DNA of 64,000 bases, taken from NCBI RefSeq assembly GCF_016865485.1, contig NZ_AP024452.1, positions 1,386,501 through 1,450,500 of the forward strand, read 5' to 3'. Below, piece by piece: positions 45,700 through 54,785 of this stretch. This stretch comes from Luteitalea sp. TBR-22 (GTDB lineage Bacteria; Acidobacteriota; Vicinamibacteria; Vicinamibacterales; Vicinamibacteraceae). The number at the start of each line of letters is the position of its first letter. Position 1 is the first letter of the stretch. The notes under the pieces were generated by a model, which saw only the letters and a list, made by a program, of their open reading frames with translations, was not told the DNA's origin and did not search any database. The translations under genes and the position numbers were made by a program.

Positions 45700-47216
45700 C
45701 CGCGACCAACCTGTTCGACGCGTTCTCGGCCACGGTGGCCAGGCACCCCGATCGCGACGCCTTCCGCTGTGGTGACGACTCCTGGACGTACTCGACGTGG
45801 CAGCGCCGCGCCGACGACTTCCGGATGGCGTATCGCCGTGCTGGCGTCGTGCGTGGCGATCGCGTCCTCATCTGGATGAGCAACAGCGTCCAGATCGCCG
45901 CGGCCATCGTCGGCGCCTGGGCCGAGGATGCCATTCCGGCCCTGATGGATGCGGCCTGCCGCGCGCCCCAGCTCGAGAACGCCGTCCGGACCGCCGCGCC
46001 GCGCCTGGTGGTGCGCGCCGCCTCGACGGCCCTGCCGCCGGGCGCCGCCGTCGGCGCCCTCCTCGTGGCCGAGGACGTGCCGCCGGCATCGCTCGATTCG
46101 CAGACGAGGAGCCTCTCGCTCCCGACCGACCCGGCATCGATCGTCTTCACCTCCGGGTCCACGGGCCAGCCGAAGGGCGTGGTGCAGTCGCACGGAAACC
46201 TGATCCGCGCGTGTGGCGCCGTGGCGTCCTACCTCGGCGTGCGCGAGGACGACGTGCTGCTGTGCCCCGTCCCGTGGAGCTTCGATTACGGGTACGGGCA
46301 ACTGCTGTCGACGGCCATCCTCGGCGTCACGCAGGTGATCCCCCCGGCGTTCACGCCCTTCGGCATCTGCGAGGCGCTCGAACGGCATCGACCGACCGTC
46401 CTGGCCGGCCTGCCTGCGCTGTTCACGTACCTGATGGGCGGCATGTCGCCGATCCTGGGCACCGACCGTTCACCGGTGCGCCTCATCACCAACACGGGCG
46501 GGCAGGTACCCGCACCCGTGTTGCGGAGTCTTCGCGACGCATTCCCGCAGGCGACGGTGGTGCTCAACTACGGCCTCACCGAGACCTATCGCAGCTGCTA
46601 CGTCCCGCAGGGGGTGCCCGATCGGCCAGGGCTCATCGGCCGGCCCATCCCTGGCGCCGACGTCGTCATCGTGCGCGAGGACGGCAGCCTCGCCGACGAG
46701 GGCGAGGAGGGCGAGATCGTCCATCGCGGCGACTACGTATGCCTCGGGTACTGGAACGACCCGGAGGCCACCGCTCGCAGCGTGCGCCCCGATCCTCTGC
46801 TGCCGGCGGGGACGCCGTTCCCGGGCCGCGCCGTGTACACGGGTGACTACGGGTACCGCGACGCCGACGGCTTCGTCGTGTACCGCGGCCGGCGCGATCA
46901 CCTGCTGAAGTCGATGGGGATCCGGGTGTCGCCGGGCGAAATCGAGCACCTGCTGTACGAGTCAGGCCTGGTCGAACTCGCCGCGGTGTTCGGACGGCCG
47001 CACGAACTCCTGGGACATGAGGTCTGGGCCGCGGTGACCTTCAAGGCCGGCGTGACCGATGGCCGGGCGCGCCTCACGCGCTACGCCCGCGACGTGATGA
47101 CGCCGGCGATGCTCCCGCGTCGTTATCTCTACAAGGACGCCATGCCTCGCACGACCACCGGGAAGATCGACTACCCGGCATTGCGCGCGGAAGCCGACGC
47201 CCTCGCCGCCGGGTAG
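45696..47216 (+). CDS. AMP-forming acyl/aminoacyl ligase (DltA/BtrJ-like)
   Basis: 506 residues from GTG 45696. Adenylation-domain motifs: VFTSGSTGQPKGVVQSHGN (P-loop), YGLTETYRSCY (motif A5), YTGDYGYRDADGFVVYRGRR (A7-A8), and the C-terminal catalytic lysine 490 in RTTTGKIDY. It activates a carboxylic or amino acid with ATP and loads the operon's carrier protein. Exosortase-associated ligases are close relatives. The start overlaps the sulfotransferase stop by 4 bases, and it is the last gene of the operon. The specificity pocket cannot be read by eye. Confidence 0.88.
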   Translation: MTATNLFDAFSATVARHPDRDAFRCGDDSWTYSTWQRRADDFRMAYRRAGVVRGDRVLIWMSNSVQIAAAIVGAWAEDAIPALMDAACRAPQLENAVRTAAPRLVVRAASTALPPGAAVGALLVAEDVPPASLDSQTRSLSLPTDPASIVFTSGSTGQPKGVVQSHGNLIRACGAVASYLGVREDDVLLCPVPWSFDYGYGQLLSTAILGVTQVIPPAFTPFGICEALERHRPTVLAGLPALFTYLMGGMSPILGTDRSPVRLITNTGGQVPAPVLRSLRDAFPQATVVLNYGLTETYRSCYVPQGVPDRPGLIGRPIPGADVVIVREDGSLADEGEEGEIVHRGDYVCLGYWNDPEATARSVRPDPLLPAGTPFPGRAVYTGDYGYRDADGFVVYRGRRDHLLKSMGIRVSPGEIEHLLYESGLVELAAVFGRPHELLGHEVWAAVTFKAGVTDGRARLTRYARDVMTPAMLPRRYLYKDAMPRTTTGKIDYPALRAEADALAAG

Positions 47217-47249
47217 AAGGACAGGCGTCCTTCTTGCACCACCGGGGGC

Positions 47250-48391
47250 ATGGCCGCCCCGATTCTCGCGACCGACCTTCCGGCGCCCGTCATGACCCGC
47301 GCGGCGCTCGAGCAACCGACGGGCGAGGACGCCGCGGACCTCGCCGAACTCCGGTACGTCGACGACACCGGCCCCGGCATCACCCGCGTGCTGTCGCGCA
47401 CCCGCGCCACGTACCGGTCGCCCGAGGGCCGCGTGGTGCGCGACGCCGCCACGCTGGCGCGGATCCGCAGCCTGGCGATTCCGCCGGCCTGGACGCGCGT
47501 GTGGATCTGCCCGCGCGCCGACGGCCACATCCAGGCGACGGGACGAGACGCCCGGGGCCGGAAGCAGTACCGCTACCACCCGCGTTGGCAGCAGGTGCGC
47601 GACGCCGCCAAGTACGGCCGACTGCTGGCCTTCGGGCGCGCCCTGCCACTGCTCCGTGCGCGGGTGATGCGCGACCTGCAGGCGCCACCGCTCTCGCACA
47701 CCCGCGTGCTGGCCACCGTCGTGCGCCTGCTCGAGACCACGCTGATCCGGGTCGGCAACGAGGAGTACGCGCGCACGAACCAGTCGTTCGGGCTGACCAC
47801 GCTGCGCGACCGGCACGCGACCGTCACCAACGATCGGCTGCGGTTCCGCTTCCGGGCCAAGAGTGGCGTCTGGCAGGAAGTCGAGCTGCGGGACGCGCGG
47901 CTGGCCCGCACCGTCAAGCGCTGCCAGGACCTGCCCGGGCAGGTGCTCTTCCAGTACGTGGATGCCGACGGCACGCGTCAGCGTGTGACGTCAGAGGACG
48001 TCAACGCCTACCTCGGCGAGGTGACCGGACAGCCGTTCACGGCAAGGACTTCCGCACGTGGGCCGGCACCGTCCTGGCCGCCTCTGCCCTGCAGGAACTC
48101 GAGCACGTCGACACCGCGGCCGGTCGCAAGCGCAATGTCACGCGGGCCATCGAGCGCGTCGCCAGGCAACTGGGCAACACGAAGGCCGTGTGCCGTCGCT
48201 GTTACGTGCATCCGGCCGTCCTCGACCACTACCTCGACGGGGCGACGCTGGAGGTGCTGCGGGAGAAGGCCGCCGACCTGATGGTGAAGCAGGGCCGACA
48301 CCTGTCGCGTGAGGAGACGGCGGTGCTGGCGCTGCTGCACCGCCGGATGACCCGCGCCGCGCGCGCCACGCCTCGCCGCAAGGCCTCCTGA
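47250..48391 (+). pseudogene. DNA topoisomerase IB, frameshifted
   Basis: The first ~265 codons from ATG 47250 match poxvirus-type topoisomerase IB: ELRYVDDTGPGITR, WICPRADGHIQATGRDARG, RKQYRYHPRWQQVRD, LIRVGNEEYAR, FGLTTLRDRH. At about 48041-48045 the frame shifts (a base is missing after ttcacggc), and homology continues in another frame with KDFRTWAGTVLAA, GNTKAVCRRCYVHPAVLDHYL (the catalytic tyrosine is in CRRCYVHP) and LSREETAVLALL to a stop at 48391. The shift removes the active-site tyrosine, so the protein is inactive unless this is a sequencing error. The enzyme would relax supercoils in DNA. Neighbours give no hint of function. Confidence 0.85.
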
Positions 48392-48401
48392 GCGCCCGAC
48401 C

Positions 48402-49202
48402 TCACTGCTCGTGGTGGTCCTCGTCGATGGCGCGGGTCCAGATCTCGAGGGCATCTGCCTGCATGTGCCCGCGGGCGAGCCGCGCGTCGAGATAGCCCAG
48501 TTGCGAGACGTCGGCGAGGTACTGCTCCCGGGAGAGAAGCGTGCCGAAGCAGGTCCGTTCCCCGCCGCTGCCGGGACGCGACAGGTCGGAGAGCACCTCG
48601 GCCACCACCCAGGGCGGCAGCAGCGCCTCGGCATCCGAGTACGCGAACCTGAAGAGCAGGAGGTGCGCGGCGAGCACCAGTCGATACTCGCCGTAGCGAG
48701 CGATGAGGCGCGGCCAGTCGATGACGTGTCCGCGGGCCCGCAACAGGTGCAGCACGTCGGCGCCGTCGAAGCGCTCCCGCTCCATCACGAACGACTTCGA
48801 CCAGATCAGCTCCTCGATCGGTGACAGCTTCACCGGGATGCCGTACAGCGTCACGTCAGCCGCGTAGCGGAACCAGTCGCCGTCGACGCGCGCCACGCCG
48901 TTGCCGCTCGAGAAGATCAGGTCCATCGCGAGATCCTCCCGCCTGGCCTTGGCCAGCCAGTGCGGGAACGGAACGTGCGTGGCGAACCCTGCGTCGGTGA
49001 GGGAGCGGAGCGTGCGCGCGAGGTCGTCGGGCGCCACGAAGAGGTCGAGGTCCTTGGTGGCCCGCACCACTCCGGTGTACTGGGTGAAGGCGAAGGTGCC
49101 GCCCACCAGGAACTGGATGCCGCGCTCATGGAGCACGCGCAGCGCATCGGCGCATGCGGCCTCGTGAGCCTGCCCCGCCGTCGAGGACCCTGACGCGATC
49201 AT
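48402..49202 (-). CDS. nucleotidyltransferase-like protein
   Basis: About 266 residues. A minimal-nucleotidyltransferase signature is present: FLVGGTFAFTQYTGVVRATK followed by DLDLFVAP (GG ... K-D-L-D-L), with a second acidic cluster and the helical extension IPVKLSPIEELIWSKSFVME. Relatives include AbiEii-type and MNT antitoxin-family enzymes, but no partner toxin gene is beside it. ATG 49202 is chosen; the longer frame runs antisense to the metallophosphoesterase gene. It diverges from that gene with only 25 bases between start codons. Confidence 0.72.
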   Translation of the reverse strand: MIASGSSTAGQAHEAACADALRVLHERGIQFLVGGTFAFTQYTGVVRATKDLDLFVAPDDLARTLRSLTDAGFATHVPFPHWLAKARREDLAMDLIFSSGNGVARVDGDWFRYAADVTLYGIPVKLSPIEELIWSKSFVMERERFDGADVLHLLRARGHVIDWPRLIARYGEYRLVLAAHLLLFRFAYSDAEALLPPWVVAEVLSDLSRPGSGGERTCFGTLLSREQYLADVSQLGYLDARLARGHMQADALEIWTRAIDEDHHEQ

Positions 49203-49227
49203 GGCGAGGGTCGGAAAGGCAAGGACG

Positions 49228-49947
49228 ATGCCAGTGCGCATCGCGGCGATGGGCGACATGCATGTCGGCCGTACCGCGTCACCTTCGATCTCGCAGGCCT
49301 TCGGGCGCGTGCGCGAACTCGCCGACGTGCTGGTGCTGTGCGGCGACCTCACCGACCGCGGCACCGAGGAGGAAGCCGCGCAGCTCGCGCGTGACCTCAA
49401 GGGCGTGGGCGTGCCCGTCGTCGCGGTGCTCGGCAACCACGACTTCGAGGCGGGCGCCCCGGCCCTGGTGTCGCGCATCCTGTCGGATGCCGGGGTCCAC
49501 ATGCTCGATGGCGAGGCCATCGAGGTGCTCGGCGTCGGGTTTGCGGGCATCAAGGGCTTCGGCGGTGGCTTCGGCCGCGGCGCGCTCGGGCCCTGGGGCG
49601 AGCCGGCCATCAAGGCGTTCGTGCAGGAGGCCGTCGACGAAGCCATGAAGCTCGAGACGGCGCTGGCGCGCCTGCGCACGCCGCGGAAGGTGGCGGTGCT
49701 GCACTACGCGCCGATCAGGGAGACCGTCGAGGACGAGCCACCCGAGATCTTCCCGTACCTGGGCTCGAGCCGTCTCGAGGAGCCCCTGTCACGCTACCCG
49801 GTGGACGTCGTGTTCCATGGGCACGCCCACGGCGGACGGTTCGAGGGGCGCACGGCCGCCGGCGTGCCGGTCTTCAACGTCGCCGCGCCATTGCTGATCC
49901 GCCGCAGTCCCGACGCGCCGCCCCTGCACGTGGTGACCTTCGAGTGA
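49228..49947 (+). CDS. calcineurin-like metallophosphoesterase
   Basis: 239 residues. All five metallophosphoesterase motifs are present: GDMHVGR (D-x-H), CGDLTDRG, GNHDFE (catalytic GNHD/E), LHYAPI and HGHAHGG. It hydrolyses phosphodiesters or phosphomonoesters using a two-metal centre; no signal peptide, so it is cytoplasmic. The substrate is not visible. ATG 49228 with aaggcaaggac upstream is preferred over the ATG at 49201, which would overlap the divergent gene's start. Confidence 0.87.
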   Translation: MPVRIAAMGDMHVGRTASPSISQAFGRVRELADVLVLCGDLTDRGTEEEAAQLARDLKGVGVPVVAVLGNHDFEAGAPALVSRILSDAGVHMLDGEAIEVLGVGFAGIKGFGGGFGRGALGPWGEPAIKAFVQEAVDEAMKLETALARLRTPRKVAVLHYAPIRETVEDEPPEIFPYLGSSRLEEPLSRYPVDVVFHGHAHGGRFEGRTAAGVPVFNVAAPLLIRRSPDAPPLHVVTFE

Positions 49948-49992
49948 ACGCCGGAGAGGGGGCGGTCCCCTGGGACGCCTGCCTCTCGAGTC

Positions 49993-50802
49993 CTACGCAG
50001 GCTTGCGCCCCACCATCACGATGGCGCGCGAGTGGCTGCGGAGGCGCTCGCCGCGGTAGCCGCCCCACACCTGCTCGATCTCGAAGCCGGTATGCAGGAA
50101 CAGCAACTGCAACTCGCGCGGGAAGTAGACGTGGCTCTCGAAGTCGCTGATGTAGCGCCGCGCCTGCTCGTCGTCGGGACGCATCTCGAAGCGGTCGTAC
50201 AGGAAGTGCACGTGGGCGCGCTGCCGGTGTGCCTCGTAGCGCGTCGTCTTGTACCGGATCAGCCGATGCTTCCCGTCGTCGCTCTCCTGGTCGATGTCCA
50301 TCTCGACGAGCGCCCGAGGCGGCGACGCCATCGAGTCGCCATAGGCGGTGAGGTTGGGCATGGTCAGGTCGACCACGAAGCGGCCACCCGGCGACAGGTT
50401 CTCGAAGGCGGCGCGCCATGCGCGGAGCTGATCCTCGAGTTCCAGCAGGTGCGCGAGGGTCGAGCAGGGCACGATGACCAGATCCACCGGGGGCGTGATG
50501 GACCAGTCCCGGATGTCCTCGCGCCGCAGGTGTACGCGACTGCGGCAGGTCGCAGGGATCTGCGCCAGCTTGGCCTCGGCCTGTCCCAGCATCTCGTCGG
50601 ACATGTCGATGCCCAGGAGCGTGAGGTCGTGCTCGTCGGCCATCTCGGCCAGTGGCACTGTGATGCGCCCACTGCCGCAGCCGAGTTCGACGACACGCCG
50701 CGCCTCGAGGCGTACGACGAGGCGTTGATAGAAAGCGATGTCCTCTTCGTCGGTGCCGTGCTCGAGGTCGTACTCCCCGGGGCGCGAGTAGATGGTGGCC
50801 AT
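49993..50802 (-). CDS. class I SAM-dependent methyltransferase
   Basis: About 269 residues. SAM-binding motif I is VVELGCGSGRITVPLA; the acidic end of strand 2 is GIDMSDEML; motif II/III are VDLVIVPCSTLAHLL and LSPGGRFVVDL. The acceptor is not visible; the family includes small-molecule and lipid methylases. ATG 50802 shares the CATG tetramer with an upstream ATG of the divergent FMN-binding protein, but that gene more likely starts at 50873. A truncated start is unlikely because motif I lies ~40 residues in, as usual. Confidence 0.83.
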   Translation of the reverse strand: MATIYSRPGEYDLEHGTDEEDIAFYQRLVVRLEARRVVELGCGSGRITVPLAEMADEHDLTLLGIDMSDEMLGQAEAKLAQIPATCRSRVHLRREDIRDWSITPPVDLVIVPCSTLAHLLELEDQLRAWRAAFENLSPGGRFVVDLTMPNLTAYGDSMASPPRALVEMDIDQESDDGKHRLIRYKTTRYEAHRQRAHVHFLYDRFEMRPDDEQARRYISDFESHVYFPRELQLLFLHTGFEIEQVWGGYRGERLRSHSRAIVMVGRKPA

Positions 50803-50872
50803 GGTTGACGTCGTAGCAAGCGAGGTGCCGGGAACCGACCTTGCAATCGCCAGCCTCCGGACAGGAGGGCCA

Positions 50873-51292
50873 GTGGAGCAGCGCGACAGGATTTTCGGGA
50901 TGTTGCGGACCTGCGGGACCGTGATGCTCGTCACCAGCAGTGCGGAAGGACGTCTCGAAGGGCGCCCGATGCAGGTGGTCGAGATCGACGACCGCACGGG
51001 GAACATCTGGTTCCTGACCGGTCGCGACTCTCGCAAGGTGCACGAGGTGGCCGGCCATGCGCAGGTGGCCCTGGTGTGCCAGGACGAGCGGAACGCCTAC
51101 CTGTCGGTCTCGGGAGTCGGCATGGTGGTGCACGAGCCGGCGCGCGTGCGGGAGGTGTGGCGCGAGTCGTTCCGCGTGTGGTTCCCTGACGGACCCGATG
51201 ACCCGAACCTGCGCCTGCTCGTCGTCGAACCGTTGACCGCCGAGTACTGGGACACCCCTGGCCCCGGCAAGGTGGAGTACCTGAGCCTTTGA
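50873..51292 (+). CDS. pyridoxamine 5'-phosphate oxidase-fold FMN-binding protein
   Basis: 139 residues from GTG 50873. General-stress-protein-26-like split-barrel: IFGMLRTCGTVMLVTSSAEG, RLEGRPMQVVEIDD (RPM block), WFLTGRDSRKVHEV, and VALVCQDERNAYLSVSG. Members bind FMN or F420 or haem. GTG 50873 is favoured over ATG 50801 because a strong aggaggg lies 4 bases upstream and homologues begin about eight residues before LRTCGTV; the earlier start would add 24 poorly matching residues. The C-terminus ends in the usual KVEYLSL. Confidence 0.82.
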   Translation: MEQRDRIFGMLRTCGTVMLVTSSAEGRLEGRPMQVVEIDDRTGNIWFLTGRDSRKVHEVAGHAQVALVCQDERNAYLSVSGVGMVVHEPARVREVWRESFRVWFPDGPDDPNLRLLVVEPLTAEYWDTPGPGKVEYLSL

Positions 51293-51422
51293 CTCGGGCA
51301 GCAGCGCTCCGTGCGTGGGCGTGGGGACGCGGCGGTCGCCACGCTCCACGCCCGGTAGCCGCCGTCGATGGGGCAACGCGCCACGGTGGAGACCTCGGCC
51401 GGACGGCCCGCGTCGTAAGCAG

Positions 51423-53807
51423 GTGAACTCCGTTCGTACTGCGTGTGTCGTGTTGTGGATGCTCGGGGCCGCCGCCTTGGCGCCCGGGTCGGTCGGGGCG
51501 CAGGACACCACCGGCGTCGGCGCCATCACGGGAAAAATCAGCCGTCAGGACGGCGCGCCGGCCGCCGACATCGCCGTGTGCGTCGTCGAGACCTCGCAGT
51601 GCGCGGTGAGCGCCGCCGACGGCACGTTCCGCATCGGCGACGTGCGGGCCGGGGCCTATCGGCTCGAGATCACGCCGGCTGGTGGCACGCCCATCCAGAG
51701 CGATCCGGTGACGGTGCGGGCCGGACTCGAGGGCCGGGTCGAGGTGACGCTGCCCACCCTCGAGGGGCTCACGCAGACCGTCACGGTCACCGCGCCCGCC
51801 TTCGTCCCGTCCGAAGAGATCAAGAACTCCTCGTACCTGATCCGGCAGGAGGAGATCCTCACCAATGCGGCAGCCTTGCAGGACGTGTCGCGCTACGTGC
51901 AGACGCTTCCTGGCGTGGTGCCCGGCACCAACGACTTCCGCAACGACATCATCGTGCGTGGTGGCAGCCCGCTCGAGAACCTGTTCGTCGTCGACAACAT
52001 CGAGATCCCGAACATCAACACGTTCGCCAACTTCGCCTCGGCCGGGGGCACGGTCAGCATTCTGGACGCCAACCTGATCCAGGACGTCACGTTCCTCACC
52101 GGCGGCTACCCGGCGCCGTACATCAATCGCGCGTCAAGCGTGCTGCAGGTCACGCAACGCGAGGGAAGCCGCGACGACATCGGCGGCCGCGCGACGTTCG
52201 GCTTCGCGGGCGCCGGCGGCATCGTCGAAGGCCCGATCGGTCGCGAGAAGAAGGGTTCGTGGATCGTCTCGGCGCGCCGCAGCATCCTCGACCTGTTCTC
52301 CGACGACGTGGGGTTCGGCGGCGTGCCGACGCTGTACACGATCAACGCCAAGGCGACCTACGACCTGAGCCCGAAGGACCGCATCTGGCTGATCAACGTG
52401 ACCGGCTTCGACAACATCCGGCTCGGTCGCACCGACGATGCAGAGGACATCGCCGACGAGATCAACACGTTCGACATCCGCTATGAAGGGCAGCGTTCGT
52501 CGACGGGCGTCAACTGGCAGCGGCTGCTCGGCGATCGCACGGTGGGGCTGCTCGGCGTGACCTTCTCGGCGGCGCGTGTCGACCAGCAGGTCAAGGACCT
52601 GGCCTTCGGCGGCGTCGTCGCGCCACCCGACGTGCCGGCCGAGGAACTCATCGCCACGAGCCCGGTCGTCTTCAGCGAGAACTCCGGCGAGGACGAGACC
52701 ACCCTGAAGTACGACCTGACGACGGAACTCGGGCGCGCCTTCAAGCTGCAGGTGGGCGGCAGCTTCAAGGCCTTCCGCATCGACTACGACACGGCGTCCC
52801 CCTACGGCAACGACAGCCCGTACGTGCAGGAGCCCGGCTTCGCCCCGTTCAACCTGACGCGAAAGTTCACCTCCACGCAAGCTGGCGCCTACGTGCAGGC
52901 GACCCAGGACCTGTCGCGCCGACTCAACGTCACCTACGGCGCGCGCGTCGACTACTACGACTACCTGTCGTCCACGAAGATCAGCCCGCGCGCCGGCGCC
53001 AGCTATGCCTTCAACGAGGCGTGGTCCTGGCGCGGCAGCTACGGCCGCTACTACCAGCAGCCGTTCTTCCTGTTCCTCGCCGCGTTCGAGCAGAACCGGC
53101 TGCTGGTGCCCTTCGAGGCCGACCACTTCGTGACCGGTGTGTCATACACGGGCGCCGGCCGCATGCGCGCCACCGCCGAGGTCTACCACAAGCAGTACCG
53201 CAACTACCCGGTAGCGGCAGACATCCCGCAGCTGTCGCTGGCCAACATCGGCGATACGTTCGCGACGCGCGACATCCTCTTTCCGCTCCTGAGCGACGGC
53301 AAGGGCGAGGTGACCGGCGTCGAGTTCCTCGCGGAGCGCAAGCCCGGCGGGCGCTGGTACGGGCAGGCCAGCGTGGCCATCTCACGCGCCCGACACGCCG
53401 GGCTCGACCAGGTGCTGCGGCCGGGCTCGTTCGATTACCCGGTGGTCGTCAACCTCACCGGTTCGTGGCTGTTCGCCGATCGCTGGCAGGCCTCGGCTCG
53501 CGCGGTCTACCTCTCGGGCCGGCCGTACACGCCGTTCGACGTCGTCACGTCCACGCAACAGAACCGCGGGGTGTACGACCTGGCGCAGGTCAACGGCCTG
53601 CGTGCCGACGACTACTTCAGGCTCGACGCCCGCGTCGACCGCTCGTTCATCATCGGCGGCCAGCGGGTCACCTTCTTTGCAGGCGCGCAGAACCTGACCA
53701 ACCGCAAGAACTTCGCGACCCTCGGCTGGAACCGCACCAACAACATGGCCGAGATCAACACGCAGAACGGCATCTTCCCGCTGATCGGCTTCGACTGGCC
53801 CTTCTGA
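51423..53807 (+). CDS. TonB-dependent outer-membrane receptor
   Basis: 794 residues from GTG 51423. Signal peptide (RTACVVLWMLGAAALAPG, cleaved near VGAQ), then a carboxypeptidase-regulatory-like domain (GAITGKISRQDGAPAADIAV), the plug domain (VQTLPGVVPGTNDFRNDIIV, RGGSPLENLFVVDNIEIPN) and a 22-strand barrel, ending in phenylalanine (GFDWPF) as required for outer-membrane insertion. It imports a siderophore or glycan fragment using TonB. No adjacent substrate-specific genes, so the ligand is unknown. The GTG start is poorly defined; several in-frame codons lie upstream but without a signal peptide at the N-terminus. Confidence 0.93.
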   Translation: MNSVRTACVVLWMLGAAALAPGSVGAQDTTGVGAITGKISRQDGAPAADIAVCVVETSQCAVSAADGTFRIGDVRAGAYRLEITPAGGTPIQSDPVTVRAGLEGRVEVTLPTLEGLTQTVTVTAPAFVPSEEIKNSSYLIRQEEILTNAAALQDVSRYVQTLPGVVPGTNDFRNDIIVRGGSPLENLFVVDNIEIPNINTFANFASAGGTVSILDANLIQDVTFLTGGYPAPYINRASSVLQVTQREGSRDDIGGRATFGFAGAGGIVEGPIGREKKGSWIVSARRSILDLFSDDVGFGGVPTLYTINAKATYDLSPKDRIWLINVTGFDNIRLGRTDDAEDIADEINTFDIRYEGQRSSTGVNWQRLLGDRTVGLLGVTFSAARVDQQVKDLAFGGVVAPPDVPAEELIATSPVVFSENSGEDETTLKYDLTTELGRAFKLQVGGSFKAFRIDYDTASPYGNDSPYVQEPGFAPFNLTRKFTSTQAGAYVQATQDLSRRLNVTYGARVDYYDYLSSTKISPRAGASYAFNEAWSWRGSYGRYYQQPFFLFLAAFEQNRLLVPFEADHFVTGVSYTGAGRMRATAEVYHKQYRNYPVAADIPQLSLANIGDTFATRDILFPLLSDGKGEVTGVEFLAERKPGGRWYGQASVAISRARHAGLDQVLRPGSFDYPVVVNLTGSWLFADRWQASARAVYLSGRPYTPFDVVTSTQQNRGVYDLAQVNGLRADDYFRLDARVDRSFIIGGQRVTFFAGAQNLTNRKNFATLGWNRTNNMAEINTQNGIFPLIGFDWPF

Positions 53808-53870
53808 TCGCCAGCCGGCGGCTCGTGGCCCGCCACTTGCACCCGAATGCACCCGAAAGGGAATGCATTC

Positions 53871-54629
53871 ATGAAGCAGATCTACAGTCTTACCGGGACC
53901 ATCGTCATCGTTTCCGCACTGGCCGTCGTGCCGGCCGAGGCGCAATCCACCCAGGGCCAGTCGGGCGCCCCTTCCGGAAGCCGCCAGTCCACCGGAGCCG
54001 GCTCCAGCGGCCAGACGACCGGGAGCGGCAGCAGTGCTCGGCCGCAGGATCGCGAGCGCGACAAGGTGACCAGTTACGGCGAGAAGGTCGGCGAGGACGT
54101 GCCGGCCGCCGGCACGCAGACCGACCAGCGCGGCCGCACCGCCGCCAAGGGCGCCTCGGACGCCTCCGGTGCGCTGAAGGGGCCGGATCGGGCGTTCATG
54201 CTGGAGGCGATGGAGGGCAACCGTGCCGAGGTCGAACTCGCCCGGCTGGCCCAACAGAAGGCCGACAGCCAGGCCGTGCGTGATCTCGCGAAGATGATCG
54301 AGACGCATCACGAGCAGGCCGGCCGGAAGTTGCAGTCGATTGCCGCGTCCGTCGGGGCCAGCGACAGCGCGATGGACCTCAAGCCGACGCACAAGCAACT
54401 GCAGGAGCGGCTCTCGCGACTCGAAGGCGCCACGTTCGACAAGGCGTACGCGGACGAGATGGTCAAGGATCACCAGAAGGACATCCAGGCCTATCAGAAG
54501 GCGACCCGCCAACTCCAGCATCCCGCCCTCAAGACCTACGCCACCGAGACGCTGCCGACGCTCGAACAGCATCTCGATCAGGCGCGGGCGGCGCAGCAGC
54601 AGACGGGCAGCCAGCCGAAGACGCAGTAA
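53871..54629 (+). CDS. exported DUF4142 family protein
   Basis: About 252 residues. Signal peptide (IYSLTGTIVIVSALAVVPAE), a Ser/Gly/Gln-rich linker, then a four-helix DUF4142 domain (GPDRAFMLEAMEGNRAEVEL, ARLAQQKADSQAVRDLAKMI, ETHHEQAGRKL, KTYATETLPTLEQHLDQARA). These ferritin-like putative periplasmic proteins have no known activity. ATG 53871 follows gaaaggga at good spacing. A GC-rich hairpin downstream at 54661 is a likely terminator. Confidence 0.87.
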   Translation: MKQIYSLTGTIVIVSALAVVPAEAQSTQGQSGAPSGSRQSTGAGSSGQTTGSGSSARPQDRERDKVTSYGEKVGEDVPAAGTQTDQRGRTAAKGASDASGALKGPDRAFMLEAMEGNRAEVELARLAQQKADSQAVRDLAKMIETHHEQAGRKLQSIAASVGASDSAMDLKPTHKQLQERLSRLEGATFDKAYADEMVKDHQKDIQAYQKATRQLQHPALKTYATETLPTLEQHLDQARAAQQQTGSQPKTQ

Positions 54630-54660
54630 CAGCGCACCGACCAGGCCCGTAGCCGGCTCG

Positions 54661-54686
54661 GCAGGGCCGGCTCCGGCCGGCCCTGC
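54661..54686. terminator. GC-rich hairpin after the DUF4142 gene
   Basis: gcagggccggc-tccg-gccggccctgc: perfect 11-bp stem, 4-base loop, 32 bases after the stop codon. No T-run follows, so termination may be partial. Confidence 0.6.
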
Positions 54687-54785
54687 GCAACCCCGCGCAT
54701 CGGTCGCGAATCAGGCCTCACTTCCGCATCGCTCGCCCGACCAGCGTGCGAGCCCTCACACACCGGCCCTGTCCTTGCAGGGTGG

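Noticed and set aside
48402-49202. AbiE-type toxin-antitoxin pair
   Set aside because: The nucleotidyltransferase stands alone; no AbiEi-like partner lies beside it.
50792-50872. Start of the FMN-binding protein at ATG 50801, sharing CATG with the methyltransferase
   Set aside because: A strong aggaggg directly before GTG 50873 and the family N-terminus support the later start.
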